Assembly: GCF_003173755.1 (NCBI RefSeq)
Contig: NZ_CP029553.1
Span: forward strand, 2,182,501-2,246,500
Source of the DNA: Methylobacterium terrae
Lineage (GTDB): Bacteria; Pseudomonadota; Alphaproteobacteria; Rhizobiales; Beijerinckiaceae
Direction of reading: 5' to 3'
Length of the DNA stretch: 64,000 bases
Shown: piece by piece, positions 23,230-32,285 of the stretch
Layout: each line of letters starts with the position of its first letter
How positions within the stretch are numbered: the stretch's first letter is position 1
Notes under the pieces: generated by a model
Databases searched by the model: none
Seen by the model: only the letters and a program-made list of their open reading frames with translations
What the model was told of the DNA's origin: nothing
Made by a program: the position numbers and the translations under genes

Positions 23230-25950
23230 ATGGACCGCGATCCGATCGTCTTCGCCTGGCGCAGCGCCCAGCGCCGGCACGCCGCCGCCATCGCGGTCGC
23301 CCTCGGGCTCGGCGGCCCGATGGTCGGGCTCGGGCTCCTGGCGCTGCGCGACCTCGTCGACGAATTGCTGGCGCTCGCCGAGCCGGGGCGGGGGCCGCTC
23401 CACTTCCTGCACCTCGTCGTGCCGCTGCCCGAGCGCCTCGGCGGAGGCGGCCTGGTGCTGCTTCCCGGCTGGCCGCTGGCCGAGAGCGCCCTGACCCTGT
23501 GGGCGCTGGGGGTCCTCATCGGCGTCGCCCTGGCGCTCGCCGGCCTCGGCTGGGGCGTGGCGCGGCTCTGCGTGACCGCGCAATCCGACGCGGTGCGCCG
23601 CCTGCGTGAGGTGGCGGAGGAGGCGATCCTGCGCTCCGGGCCGGCCGCCCGCGACGACGCCCGGGCGCTGGCCGGCCAGGTCGGCGCGGCGATCCGGGCC
23701 GCCGACGGGTTGCTCGCCGTCGGCATCCTGGTGCCGGCGCTCGCGGCGGGCAGCGTGCTGCTGGCGCTCGCCGTGGCGGCGGCGGTGGCGCCGCGCCTCG
23801 TCGCGGCGGCGGGCATCAGCCTGGTCGCGGCGGCGCTCGCGCGCCAGCTCCTCATCGCCCGCACCGAGCGCCGGGACGACCAGCGCCGCCTCGAGGGCGC
23901 CGCCCTGGAGCGCGGCCTGACCGACCTGGTGCGGCGCCTGCCGGCGGTGCGCGCCCACGGCACCGCCGCCTTCGAGCATGCCCGCCTCGGCCACGTCGCC
24001 GAGCGTGCGCGCCGGGCGCTCGCCGAGACCGAGAACGAGCTCTCCCGCGCCCGCGCCCCGGCGCTGGCGCTCGCGGTGCTGGTGCCGACGGTGGTGCTCG
24101 CCGCCGCCCTGTGGCAGGCCCCGGCCCCTGCGGCAGCCGTGAGCGCCGGCGGGCTGTCGGCGGTGCTGGGCGCGCTGGCGGTGGCCTCGAGCGCCGTCGC
24201 CGCCCTGCTGCGCCAGAACCGCCGCCGGCGGGCCGCCCTGCCGGCCTTCCGCGAGATCGCCCGCGCCACCGCCTCGCTCGAGGCGCGTGCCCGGGCGCCG
24301 CGCCGCTTGCGCGCGCAATCGACGCCGCTGCCCGACGGCGGCCCGATCGTGCTCACGAACGTCGCGGCCTACGACCCGGCCTCGGGCGAGCGCCTGATCG
24401 ACCTCGACCTCGTCCTGCCGATGCCGAGCCACGTCGCGATCCTGGGCGACCGCGGCAGCGGCGGCCGGGTGCTGGCGGCGCTGATCGCCGGCCAGCTCGA
24501 ACCCACCGCCGGGGCGGTCACCTACGCGGGCACCGACCTGCGCTCGGTCGATCCGGCGGAGCGGGCCCGGCGCATCGCCTATGCGGGGGGCGAGCCGGTG
24601 CTGATGAGCGGCACCCTTCTCCAGAACCTGCTCTACGGCGACCCCGCCTTCGCCGACGGATCGAGCCCGGATGCGAGCACGCCGAACGCCCGCGAGCTCG
24701 AGGAGCGCCTGGTCGAGGCCCTGTCGGTCACCGGGCTCGACCGGCTGGTCTACGGCCGTGGGCTCGCCAGCGTGCTGCCGCGCCGGCTCGACGCCGCCAC
24801 CGCCGCCGCCATCGTCGAGACCCGCGGCGCCCTGCGGGCGGCGCTCGCCGCCGACAACGCCGCCCACCTGATCGAGCCGTTCGACCCCGCCCGCTACAAC
24901 CGCCAGGCCACGGTCGGCGAGAACATCCTGTTCGGCGAGCCGGTCGGCTCGGCCTTCTCGGAGGCCCGCCTTGCCGGCCATCCCTTCACCCGGGCGGTGC
25001 TGGAGGCGGAGGGGCTGACCCGGCCGATGACCGAGATGGGCCTTGCCATCGCGCGGGCCACCGTCGAGATCTTCTCCGACCTGCCCGACGACCACCCGCT
25101 CTTCGACGCGTTCTCGCTGTTCCCGGCCCGCGAGCGCGGCTTCTTCGAGGACCTGATCGCGCGTCAGCCCGAGGCCTCCGGCTGGCGCCGCGGCCCGGCG
25201 GGACAGCGCGACCGCGCCAGGCTGATCGGCCTGTGCCTGCGCTACAGCGAGACGCGGCACCGCTTCGGCCTGATCGACGAGGCGATGGAGGCGCGCCTCG
25301 TCGCGGCGCGGCGCACCTTCGCCGCGCTGCTGCCGGCCTCGCTCACCGGCTCGGTCGAGTTCTACGATCCCTCCCGGGTCACCGCGGCGGCGAGCCTGGA
25401 GGAGAACCTGCTGTTCGGCCGCATCGCCGGGGCCGAGGCGGGGGCGGGAGCCCGGGTGCGCGCCCTGATGCAGGCGGTCCTGCGCGAGCGCGGCCTGGAG
25501 CGCACCGTCTACCGCTTCGGGCTCGCGAGCCAGGTCGACCCGCGCCAGGTCGATCCGCGGGCGGCGGAGAGCGGGCTTGCCGGCCGCGACGGCTTCACGC
25601 CGTTCGAGCGCGGGGCGATCGACGTCGCCCGCTGCCTGGTGCGCCGGCCCGACATCCTGGTCGTCGGCCTCGCCCTCGACGACCGCGGCGCGCCCGAGGT
25701 CATGGCCGGGATCGAGCGGCTGCGGGCGGCCCGGGCCGGGCGCGGCCTCGTGGTCTGCCTGCCGGACGAGTGCCGGCCCGACCCGGCCGCGCCCTTCGAC
25801 CTGGTGCTGCGGGCCGAGCGGACCACGGTGGTGCGCACCGAGCCCGCGGATGGGCCGCGAACGGGGCTTCCGGAGACGGCCGCGCTCGGGCAGGATGCTG
25901 CGCCATCCACAGGACCGGTGCGCGAGCACACCGGCTTAACGACAGATTAG
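23230..25950 (+). CDS. ABC-exporter-like protein with degenerate nucleotide-binding motifs
   Basis: A 906-residue membrane protein. The N-terminal ~330 residues hold about five or six hydrophobic segments, like an ABC exporter membrane domain. From about residue 375 it resembles ABC ATPases, but the key motifs are damaged. The Walker A position reads GDRGSGGR (406-413), lacking the essential Lys. The Walker B position reads ILVVGLALDD (about 810-819) instead of a hydrophobic run ending D-E. No LSGGQ signature is present (FTPFERGAIDVARCLV stands there). Three post-Q-loop-like motifs occur: LLQNLLYGDP, VGENILFGEP and LEENLLFGRI. So ATPase domain pieces are repeated but probably cannot hydrolyse ATP. 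The frame is intact with normal codon bias, which argues for selection and against a pseudogene. Function unknown. Confidence 0.85.
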   Translation: MDRDPIVFAWRSAQRRHAAAIAVALGLGGPMVGLGLLALRDLVDELLALAEPGRGPLHFLHLVVPLPERLGGGGLVLLPGWPLAESALTLWALGVLIGVALALAGLGWGVARLCVTAQSDAVRRLREVAEEAILRSGPAARDDARALAGQVGAAIRAADGLLAVGILVPALAAGSVLLALAVAAAVAPRLVAAAGISLVAAALARQLLIARTERRDDQRRLEGAALERGLTDLVRRLPAVRAHGTAAFEHARLGHVAERARRALAETENELSRARAPALALAVLVPTVVLAAALWQAPAPAAAVSAGGLSAVLGALAVASSAVAALLRQNRRRRAALPAFREIARATASLEARARAPRRLRAQSTPLPDGGPIVLTNVAAYDPASGERLIDLDLVLPMPSHVAILGDRGSGGRVLAALIAGQLEPTAGAVTYAGTDLRSVDPAERARRIAYAGGEPVLMSGTLLQNLLYGDPAFADGSSPDASTPNARELEERLVEALSVTGLDRLVYGRGLASVLPRRLDAATAAAIVETRGALRAALAADNAAHLIEPFDPARYNRQATVGENILFGEPVGSAFSEARLAGHPFTRAVLEAEGLTRPMTEMGLAIARATVEIFSDLPDDHPLFDAFSLFPARERGFFEDLIARQPEASGWRRGPAGQRDRARLIGLCLRYSETRHRFGLIDEAMEARLVAARRTFAALLPASLTGSVEFYDPSRVTAAASLEENLLFGRIAGAEAGAGARVRALMQAVLRERGLERTVYRFGLASQVDPRQVDPRAAESGLAGRDGFTPFERGAIDVARCLVRRPDILVVGLALDDRGAPEVMAGIERLRAARAGRGLVVCLPDECRPDPAAPFDLVLRAERTTVVRTEPADGPRTGLPETAALGQDAAPSTGPVREHTGLTTD

Positions 25951-26127
25951 GCCGCCGGGGGGAACCTTCGTCTTGCACTCATCGTTCGTGAGACACATCT
26001 CTCGCGTACAGCCTTCCAGAGTGTCTTGCCGGGCCGCCCGGCCGGAGCAACCGCCATGTGCGTCATCGCACATCCAACCCACACAACCCCCATCACGGTC
26101 GCCGGCATGACAACGAGGGGTCCTCTC

Positions 26128-27018
26128 ATGGAAGCCGGCCTGACGCTCCGGTTCTGGGGCGTCAGGGGGTCGACCTGCGCCTCCGGTCCGGAATTCGTGG
26201 AATTCGGCGGGCACACCCCCTGCGTCGAGGTCCGCTGCGGCGAGCGGCTGTTCGTGATCGATGCCGGCACCGGCATCAACGCGCTCGGGGCCCATCACCG
26301 CGACCGGCTGCCCCAGCGGGTCGACCTGCTGCTCAGCCACCTCCACCTCGACCATGTCGGCGGCCTGCCGTTCCTGAAGCCGGCGGTCCTCGATCCGACG
26401 CGCGAGATCCACACCTGGTGCGGCAACCTCGACGGGCAGAGCGCGGCCGAGCCCCTCGACCGGCTGTTCTCGCCGCCGCTCTTCCCGATCACCCTCGACA
26501 TGTTCCCCGCCCGCTTCGTGCATCACGGGTTCCGGGCCGGCGAGAGCCTGACCTTCCCGGACGGCGCGGTCGTCGACACCATCCCGCTGCAGCACCCGCA
26601 GGGCGCCACCGGCTACCGCTTCCGCCACGGCGGCCGCACCGCCTGCTACATCAGCGACCTCGAACATTCCGAGCCCTGGCCCGATCCGGCCCTGCTCGAC
26701 TTCGTGCGCGGCTCGGACCTCGTGGTCTACGACGGCATGTTCACGCAGGGCGAGTACCCGTCCTGCCGCGGCTGGGGCCACTCGACCTGGCAGAAGGGCG
26801 TCGAACTGTGCCAGGCCGGCGAGGTCGGGCGGCTCGCCATCGTGCATCTCTACCCCCAGCACACCGACGCGCTGCTGCGCGAGCTCGAGGTGCAGATGCA
26901 GGCCGAGATGCCCGGCGCCTTCGTCGCCCGCGAGCGCCAGGAGATCAGCTTCACCGCCGTGACCGCGGCGGAAAGCCCCCGGCGCCGGCGCGCCGCGCGG
27001 ATCGCGGCGATGGCCTAG
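26128..27018 (+). CDS. MBL-fold metallohydrolase
   Basis: A 296-residue metallo-beta-lactamase-fold enzyme. It begins with LRFWGVRGSTCASGPEFVEFGGHTPC, a pattern shared with phosphodiesterase and RNase Z-like MBL proteins, and carries the metal motif LLLSHLHLDHVGGLPF (HxHxDH). Further metal ligands are expected in GYRFRHGGRTACYISDLEHS and in WGHSTWQKGVELCQ. The ATG at 26128 was chosen because a GAGGGG Shine-Dalgarno precedes it; an in-frame ATG seven codons earlier is possible. The substrate cannot be told. It overlaps the convergent NicO gene by 4 bases. Confidence 0.88.
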   Translation: MEAGLTLRFWGVRGSTCASGPEFVEFGGHTPCVEVRCGERLFVIDAGTGINALGAHHRDRLPQRVDLLLSHLHLDHVGGLPFLKPAVLDPTREIHTWCGNLDGQSAAEPLDRLFSPPLFPITLDMFPARFVHHGFRAGESLTFPDGAVVDTIPLQHPQGATGYRFRHGGRTACYISDLEHSEPWPDPALLDFVRGSDLVVYDGMFTQGEYPSCRGWGHSTWQKGVELCQAGEVGRLAIVHLYPQHTDALLRELEVQMQAEMPGAFVARERQEISFTAVTAAESPRRRRAARIAAMA

Positions 27019-28022
27019 AAGGCCGCGGCCGCCCAGCCGGAGAGCAGGCCCGCCCCGAGCACCAGCACGAAGGCGGCGGCCCAGAGTTCGAGCACGCCGA
27101 CCGCGACCGCCCCGCCCTGGCCGCGGCCGCCGGCGAGCCGGAGCGCCAGCGTCTTGGCGAAGACCGCGAGGGCTGCGAGCAGCCCGGTGGTGAGTGCGGT
27201 GCCGAGCGCCATCGCGAGCGTCGCGGCGATACCGGCCCACAGGATGCCCTGGGACAGGGCGAAGACCAGCACCAGCACCGCCCCGGCGCAGGGCCGGGTG
27301 CCGGCGGCGAGCACCACGCCGGCCTGCTCGCGCCATCCCGAGAGCCGCTCGACCCTGGTGCCGTCGGTGAGCCCCGCATGACCGCAATCGGGGCCGCAGG
27401 CCGGCCCCGCCTCGCGGGCGAGGAGGCGGGCGAGCTGCCCGGCCTTGCGCCAGGTCACGGCCGCGCCGAGCAGGGCCACGCAGGCGAAGCCCGCGGTCTC
27501 GATCACGGTGCCGGCCTGGTTGAGGCCGGCGGCGGTCAGGCGCAGGACCACGGCGCCGCCGCAGACCAGCGCCAGGGCGACGAGCGCCTGGAGCAGGGCG
27601 GCGAGCAGGCTCAAGGCGAAGCCGCGCTTCAGGGCCCGCTCGCCGGCCATCAGGTAGCCGGCGATCACCGCCTTGCCGTGGCCGGGTCCGGCGGCGTGCA
27701 GCATCCCGTAGGCGAAGCCGAGCCCGACCAGCGTCAGGGTGCCGTCGCGGCCGGCCTTGACCGCCGACACGGCGGCCTGGAGCGCGCGGGAGAAGCCGGC
27801 CTGCATCGCCAGGAGCCAGGCGCCGAGGCTGGTGGCGCCGGTGGGCGCCGCCTCGCGGAATCCGATGCCGAAGGGCGAGCGCGGCGGCGCCCGGAAGCCC
27901 GGCGCCAGGAGCCCGAGCAGGGCCGCCAGCAGGGCCGCCGCGGCCAGGACCGCGAGGGCCGCGAGCGCGAGCCGCTGGAGCCCGCGGGAGGGCGGCGCGA
28001 GGGTGAGGGCGCGGGTCAGCAC
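27015..28022 (-). CDS. NicO-family nickel/cobalt exporter
   Basis: A 335-residue membrane protein with about 6-7 helices. The hallmark is MLHAAGPGHGKAVIAGYLMAGE, the conserved H-x4-GPGHGK metal-handling motif of RcnA/NicO transporters; CGPDCGH and GTRPCAGAVLVLVFAL in later parts are also usual. It starts with GTG inside the end of the DUF1007 gene (7-base overlap). DUF1007 plus NicO is a common pairing for divalent metal transport. Direction (export versus uptake) is inferred from the RcnA-like family. Confidence 0.88.
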   Translation of the reverse strand: MLTRALTLAPPSRGLQRLALAALAVLAAAALLAALLGLLAPGFRAPPRSPFGIGFREAAPTGATSLGAWLLAMQAGFSRALQAAVSAVKAGRDGTLTLVGLGFAYGMLHAAGPGHGKAVIAGYLMAGERALKRGFALSLLAALLQALVALALVCGGAVVLRLTAAGLNQAGTVIETAGFACVALLGAAVTWRKAGQLARLLAREAGPACGPDCGHAGLTDGTRVERLSGWREQAGVVLAAGTRPCAGAVLVLVFALSQGILWAGIAATLAMALGTALTTGLLAALAVFAKTLALRLAGGRGQGGAVAVGVLELWAAAFVLVLGAGLLSGWAAAAF

Positions 28023-28657
28023 GCGACGACGATCCGGTTGGCGAACTGCACGCCGTAGGTCGAGGCGGCGGTCATCGCCTCGAAGAACGCCTCCGACATG
28101 CCGGTGGCGGCGGGCGCCGCGGCCGCCGTCTTCGGCCGGTGCGCGGTGGCGCGGCAGCCGGACGGGGCGCCCTTCAGGGTGGCGACGTCGCCGCCCTCGG
28201 CGAGGCTGAAGGCGACGAAGTAGGTCGGGTCGGACACCTCGAGCGAGGCGGTGCCGGCGACCGGCGCCTTGAGCGGCAGGGTGAAGCGCAGGGTCAGCTG
28301 CCCGTCCGCGAAGGTCATCGCCGGGTCGGTCGCGGCGGCGACCTCCACCTTGCGGCCGTCGACCTTCAGCAGCGTGAAGTAGCCCTGCTCGGCGAGGTTG
28401 TCGGCGTTGTCGCGGGCGAGCGCCGCGAGCGCGGCCGGGTTCACCGGCCCGGTCGGCGACTGGCCGAGGCCCTGGACCGCGAAGGCGGAGTAGGTCGGAT
28501 CGAAGGTCCAGGCGTGCCGGACCGCCTTCAGGCTGCCATCCGTCCCGTAATCGAGCTCGGCCCGGGTGGTGATCCAGACGTGGGGATGGGCGAGTGCCGG
28601 GCTCGCCGCGGCGAGGGCGGGCACGAGAGCGGCGAGGAGGCGGGAAGGGCGCGGCAT
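28016..28657 (-). CDS. DUF1007 periplasmic protein, partner of the NicO transporter
   Basis: A 213-residue secreted protein. The signal peptide (MPRPSRLLAALVPALAAASPALA) is cut just before HPHVWI, the invariant start of mature DUF1007 proteins, which may bind metal through its histidines. Other family features are AWTFDPTYSAFAVQGL and EVSDPTYFVAFSL. It immediately precedes and overlaps the NicO transporter gene, so it is likely a periplasmic accessory of that system. Confidence 0.88.
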   Translation of the reverse strand: MPRPSRLLAALVPALAAASPALAHPHVWITTRAELDYGTDGSLKAVRHAWTFDPTYSAFAVQGLGQSPTGPVNPAALAALARDNADNLAEQGYFTLLKVDGRKVEVAAATDPAMTFADGQLTLRFTLPLKAPVAGTASLEVSDPTYFVAFSLAEGGDVATLKGAPSGCRATAHRPKTAAAAPAATGMSEAFFEAMTAASTYGVQFANRIVVAC

Positions 28658-28768
28658 GACGATGTCCTTCGGCGACGCTCGCCCGTCGCGGTGAACCGTC
28701 GGTGACGCGTCGGGCGCCTCCGGTGCCGCACTGGTCCCGCCGCAATGCGGCGGGAGCGGGGCGGCGGC

Positions 28769-29923
28769 TCAGCCCGCTCGCTCTCCCAGCGTGTCCTCGA
28801 TGTAGAGCCGGTCGAGCAGCACCTTGGCCACCGCCATCAGGGGCAGCGCCAGGGCGACGCCCCAGAGGCCGAACAGCACGCCGAGCAGGATCTGGCCGGC
28901 GAACAGGGTGGCGGGCGGGATGTCGAGCGCCCGCTTCTGCACGAAGGGCGTCAGCACGTAGCTCTCGAGGGTCTGCACCAGGAGGTAGACGCACATCCCC
29001 GCGATCACCCCCTTCAGCCCCGAGGCGAGGGAGGCGAGCACGATGATGATGCCGGCGACCAGGGCGCCGATGGTCGGGATGAAGCAGAGCAGGCCCGCCT
29101 GGAGCCCCAGCACCAGCGACCCGTCGATGCCCACGAGCGTCAGCCCGAGCCAGACGCAGACGAAGATCGCCCCCATCACCACGAGCTGCCCGAACAGCCA
29201 GTGGCGCAGGGTGATGCCGATGTCGTCGGCGACGGAGGCCGCGTGGGTGCGGTGGCGCGAGGGCACGAAGCGCAGGACCCCGTCGCGGTAGGTCCGCGGA
29301 TCGGCCGCCACGAACAGGCCGAGCACCACGACGATGAACACGTTGCCGATGGCGCCGAACACCGCCAGCGCCACCGTCGAGGCCTGGCCGAGCACGCTGC
29401 CGGCGCCCGACAGGAGCGTGCCGGGGCTCGGCAGGCCGCCGGCCCGGGGGGCGCTCGGCGCGTCCTCGTCCTGCCCGCCGCCGCCCTGCTGCGCCGCCTG
29501 CTTGAGCTTGCCGAAGTCGAGGAAGCGGGTGTCGATCCCGCGGGCGTCGAGCCAGGACTTCACGGTGCCGGATTGCTGCCGGAGCGTCTGGCTCAGGCGT
29601 TCGGCCTGCCCCGCCACGGTGGCGCCGCCGAGCCCGACCATGCCGAGCACCAGGACCGTGAGGAGCAGGCTGACGATCGCGAGCCGGAACCCGTGCCCGA
29701 GCGGGACGACGCGGCCGAGATAGTGCGTGAGCCCGTCGAGGAAGACCGCGAACAGGATGCCGGCGAAGATCAGGAGCAGCGTATCGGCCGAGCGCCAGGC
29801 GAGCAGCAGGGCGGCGGTGAACGCCACCACGGCGATGCCGGCGAGGACGAGCGAGCGGGTGCTCGCTCCGCCGGAGCGGGCAACGTCCTGGCGGGCAACG
29901 TCCTGGGGTGGGGAAACGGGCAT
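28769..29923 (-). CDS. AI-2E family transporter (TqsA/YdiK-like)
   Basis: A 384-residue inner-membrane protein with about eight helices. Family signs are the early pair of helices ending GLTHYLGRVVPLGHGFRL, the long periplasmic stretch, GLFVAADPRTYRDGVLRFVP, and LQAGLLCFIPTIGALVAGIIIVLASL followed by TLESYVLTPFVQKRALDIPP. The family is named after AI-2 exporters, but many members carry other substrates, so the name should not be taken as function. Confidence 0.9.
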   Translation of the reverse strand: MPVSPPQDVARQDVARSGGASTRSLVLAGIAVVAFTAALLLAWRSADTLLLIFAGILFAVFLDGLTHYLGRVVPLGHGFRLAIVSLLLTVLVLGMVGLGGATVAGQAERLSQTLRQQSGTVKSWLDARGIDTRFLDFGKLKQAAQQGGGGQDEDAPSAPRAGGLPSPGTLLSGAGSVLGQASTVALAVFGAIGNVFIVVVLGLFVAADPRTYRDGVLRFVPSRHRTHAASVADDIGITLRHWLFGQLVVMGAIFVCVWLGLTLVGIDGSLVLGLQAGLLCFIPTIGALVAGIIIVLASLASGLKGVIAGMCVYLLVQTLESYVLTPFVQKRALDIPPATLFAGQILLGVLFGLWGVALALPLMAVAKVLLDRLYIEDTLGERAG

Positions 29924-30007
29924 GTCCGACGCTCTCTCCGCCGGCGGTGCGGGCCGCCAAGCCGGAGAGATAGCCCCGCGCGGCGGTTCGGCGACCGTCG
30001 ATCCCCA

Positions 30008-30061
30008 AAGATCCTGCGATCCCAGAAGATCCCGCTATCCCCGGAGATCCTGCGATCCCGC
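30008..30061. repeat. three tandem 18-bp repeats
   Basis: Units at 30008-30025, 30026-30043 and 30044-30061 follow the pattern AAGATCCTGCGATCCCAG with a few substitutions. They lie between the AI-2E gene start and the stop of the next gene on the same strand. They are rich in GATCC; no known site is recognised. Confidence 0.8.
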
Positions 30062-30462
30062 TAACCCTCCTCGCGCCGCCGCCGCACGCCGGCGAGCACG
30101 GCGGGATGCGCGGAGGTCGCCCAGGCCTCCGCGACCTCCGGCGGCTCCACCGTGATGGGTTTGGGGAGCGCGAGCGGCGGGGCCGGGCGCCGGGGCGCCC
30201 AGTCCTTCACCTCCACGACCTCGATGATCGGCCGCGGCCGGGCGCGGACCTTGCGGCGCACCGGCTGCGGTGCGCGGCCGCCGAAGAGGCGCAGCAGCGC
30301 CCAGCCGACGAGCCCGGCCCAGGCGAGGAGCACGCCGCCCGCCGTCGGCCGCTCGGAGAGCAGGATGGTCCCGAGCCCGATCAGCGCGCAGGCCATCGCG
30401 AGGCTGCGCCCGCTGAGCGGGTCGAAGGGAAGCGGATCGGACGGGCGGTGATCGCGGGGCAT
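30061..30462 (-). CDS. small hypothetical membrane protein
   Basis: A 133-residue protein of no recognised family. Two closely spaced hydrophobic segments (SLAMACALIGLGTILL and GGVLLAWAGLVGWALLRL) could form a membrane hairpin. A basic and proline-rich tail follows (RRKVRARPRPIIEVVEVKDW). It lies upstream of the AI-2E gene on the same strand. Base composition matches real genes in the window, but conservation cannot be judged here. Confidence 0.55.
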   Translation of the reverse strand: MPRDHRPSDPLPFDPLSGRSLAMACALIGLGTILLSERPTAGGVLLAWAGLVGWALLRLFGGRAPQPVRRKVRARPRPIIEVVEVKDWAPRRPAPPLALPKPITVEPPEVAEAWATSAHPAVLAGVRRRREEG

Positions 30463-30581
30463 GCCCGGGACAATGCCGCAGCCCCGTCAGCGATTCCTCA
30501 GCCCGACCGCTCGAATTGTCGGTAATCCCCGCTTCCCACGCTCCGGGACCCGCGTTCGCGGCTCGAGGTCGTGGCCCGCGC

Positions 30582-31037
30582 CTACCAGCGCGCCGCCGCC
30601 GCCGCGTCGTGCTCCGTCGCCTCGACCCAGCCGCCGAGGGTGCCGTCGGCGCGGTGCTCGCGCTTCCAGAACGGCGCGCGGGTCTTGAGGTAGTCCATCA
30701 GGAAGCTCGCGGCCTCGAAGGCGGCGGTGCGGTGGGCCGAGGCCGCGAGCACCAGCACGATGCCCTCGCCCGGGCGGACGAGGCCGTGGCGGTGGATCGC
30801 CACCGCCCCCTGGAGCGGCCAGCGCGCGGCCGCCTCGTCGAGGACGCGGCCGATCTCGGCCTCGGCCATGCCGGGGTAGTGCTCGAGCTCGAGGGCGGCG
30901 AGCCGCCCGTCCTCGTCGCGGCACAGGCCGGTGAAGCTCACGATGGCGCCGGCCCGCCCGCCGAGCGCCGCCGTGAGGGCGGCGATCTCCGCCGCGACGT
31001 CGAAGGGCTCGGGCTGGATCGAGAGGCGAGGGGTCAT
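30582..31037 (-). CDS. moaE: molybdopterin synthase large subunit
   Basis: MoaE with thiocarboxylated MoaD converts cyclic pyranopterin monophosphate to molybdopterin. The 151-residue length is normal. Visible motifs are GAIVSFTGLCRDEDG, LELEHYPGMAEAEI, AVAIHRHGLVRPGEGIVLVLAASAHR, and APFWKREHRADG, which include the conserved Lys/Arg residues that contact substrate and the MoaD tail. moaD usually sits directly upstream but is absent here, so it must be elsewhere. The ATG at 31037 gives the family N-terminus. Confidence 0.95.
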   Translation of the reverse strand: MTPRLSIQPEPFDVAAEIAALTAALGGRAGAIVSFTGLCRDEDGRLAALELEHYPGMAEAEIGRVLDEAAARWPLQGAVAIHRHGLVRPGEGIVLVLAASAHRTAAFEAASFLMDYLKTRAPFWKREHRADGTLGGWVEATEHDAAAAARW

Positions 31038-31185
31038 GGCGGGTCCGGGCGTCGGGTCTGGCGGCGTCTTAACACGAAGCGCCCCGGCCGGAGAGCCGGG
31101 GCTGTCGCAGCCGGCGGAACGGCGTAGATGTGGAGGTTCAAGGCACGGCGGGCCGCGGACGGCCGGCCGGACGGAGGACCGCCCC

Positions 31186-32208
31186 ATGACCCCCGACCTC
31201 CTCCTCCCCTTCGACGACACCGAGCCGACCTTCGCGGCCCGGCCGGTCTGGTGCGGCCGCGGCAGCGCGGTGATCGGGCGGGCGAGCCTCGGGAGCCAGG
31301 CTTGGCTCGGCGACGAGTCGGTGATCCGGGCCGACGGCCACGACGTGGTGGTGGGCGACCGGTTCTGGCTCGGCGCCCGCTCGACCCTGCACATTGCCGC
31401 GGAGGTCTACCCGTGCATCGTCGGCGACCGGGTCACGGTCGGCCGCGACGCGGTGGTGCATGCCTGTACGGTCGGCGACGAGTGCGTGATCGAGGACGAG
31501 TGCGTCGTCCTCGACGGCTCGCTGATCGAGGATCGCGTGCTGCTGGAGGCCGGCAGCACGGTGTTTCCGCGCACCACCCTGCCGTCGGGCTTCGTCTGCG
31601 CCGGCAGCCCGGCCCGGCCGGTGCGGGCGCTCGAGCCCGGCGAGCTGACCGAGCGGGCCGAGCGCCTGCGCGAGGCCGCGGCCGACGAGCCCGCCGCAGC
31701 CCCGGGCGACGACCTCGTGCCGGATCCGACGGTCTTCGTCGCCCGCACCGCGCGGCTGCACGGCCGGATCGGCCTCGCCGCGGGGGCGAGCGTGTTCTTC
31801 TCCTGCCTCCTCGACGCGGCGGCCGGCCCGATCGTGATCGGCGCCAACGTCAACGTGCAGGACAATTGCGCGCTGCACACGCGGGGCGAGGGCCTGGTGA
31901 TCGAGCGCGACACCACGCTCGGCCACAACGTGCGCGCCGCCGACGGCCGCATCGGCCCGAACTGCCTCGTCGGCATGGGCGCGCGCCTCGGCCCCGGCAC
32001 GGTGGTGGAGGGCGACGTGCTGCTCGCCGCCGGCAGTGCCACCGATCCCGGACAGGTGCTGGATTCCGGCTGGCTCTGGGGCGGGCGCCCGGCCCGGGCG
32101 CTCTCGCGCCTCGACGCGGAGCGGCGGGCGATGATGGCCCGGACGGTGGCGAGCTACGCGGCGTATGGCCGGGCTTATCGCAAGCTGCAGGGGCGGGGCC
32201 AGGGATAG
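31186..32208 (+). CDS. fused two-domain gamma-carbonic-anhydrase-like hexapeptide protein
   Basis: A 340-residue protein with two left-handed beta-helix domains in tandem (about 15-150 and 178-325), each resembling a gamma carbonic anhydrase (YrdA/PaaY type), which is normally a single domain. In the usual enzyme, zinc is bound by His81 and His122 of one subunit and His117 of the next (Cam numbering). Domain 1 keeps the 81 and 122 equivalents (His69, His92) but has Arg87 at 117. Domain 2 keeps 81 and 117 (His231, His247) but has Ala252 at 122. A site made of domain 1 plus domain 2 could thus be complete. A GGAGGA Shine-Dalgarno precedes the ATG. Enzymatic activity is not proven. Confidence 0.82.
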   Translation: MTPDLLLPFDDTEPTFAARPVWCGRGSAVIGRASLGSQAWLGDESVIRADGHDVVVGDRFWLGARSTLHIAAEVYPCIVGDRVTVGRDAVVHACTVGDECVIEDECVVLDGSLIEDRVLLEAGSTVFPRTTLPSGFVCAGSPARPVRALEPGELTERAERLREAAADEPAAAPGDDLVPDPTVFVARTARLHGRIGLAAGASVFFSCLLDAAAGPIVIGANVNVQDNCALHTRGEGLVIERDTTLGHNVRAADGRIGPNCLVGMGARLGPGTVVEGDVLLAAGSATDPGQVLDSGWLWGGRPARALSRLDAERRAMMARTVASYAAYGRAYRKLQGRGQG

Positions 32209-32285
32209 GGGGAGACGGGGGAGGGTTGGCGGCCGGATCCGATCGGCTCGGCTGAAGGGAAGGGCTGCTGAGTGTCGGGCATGTG

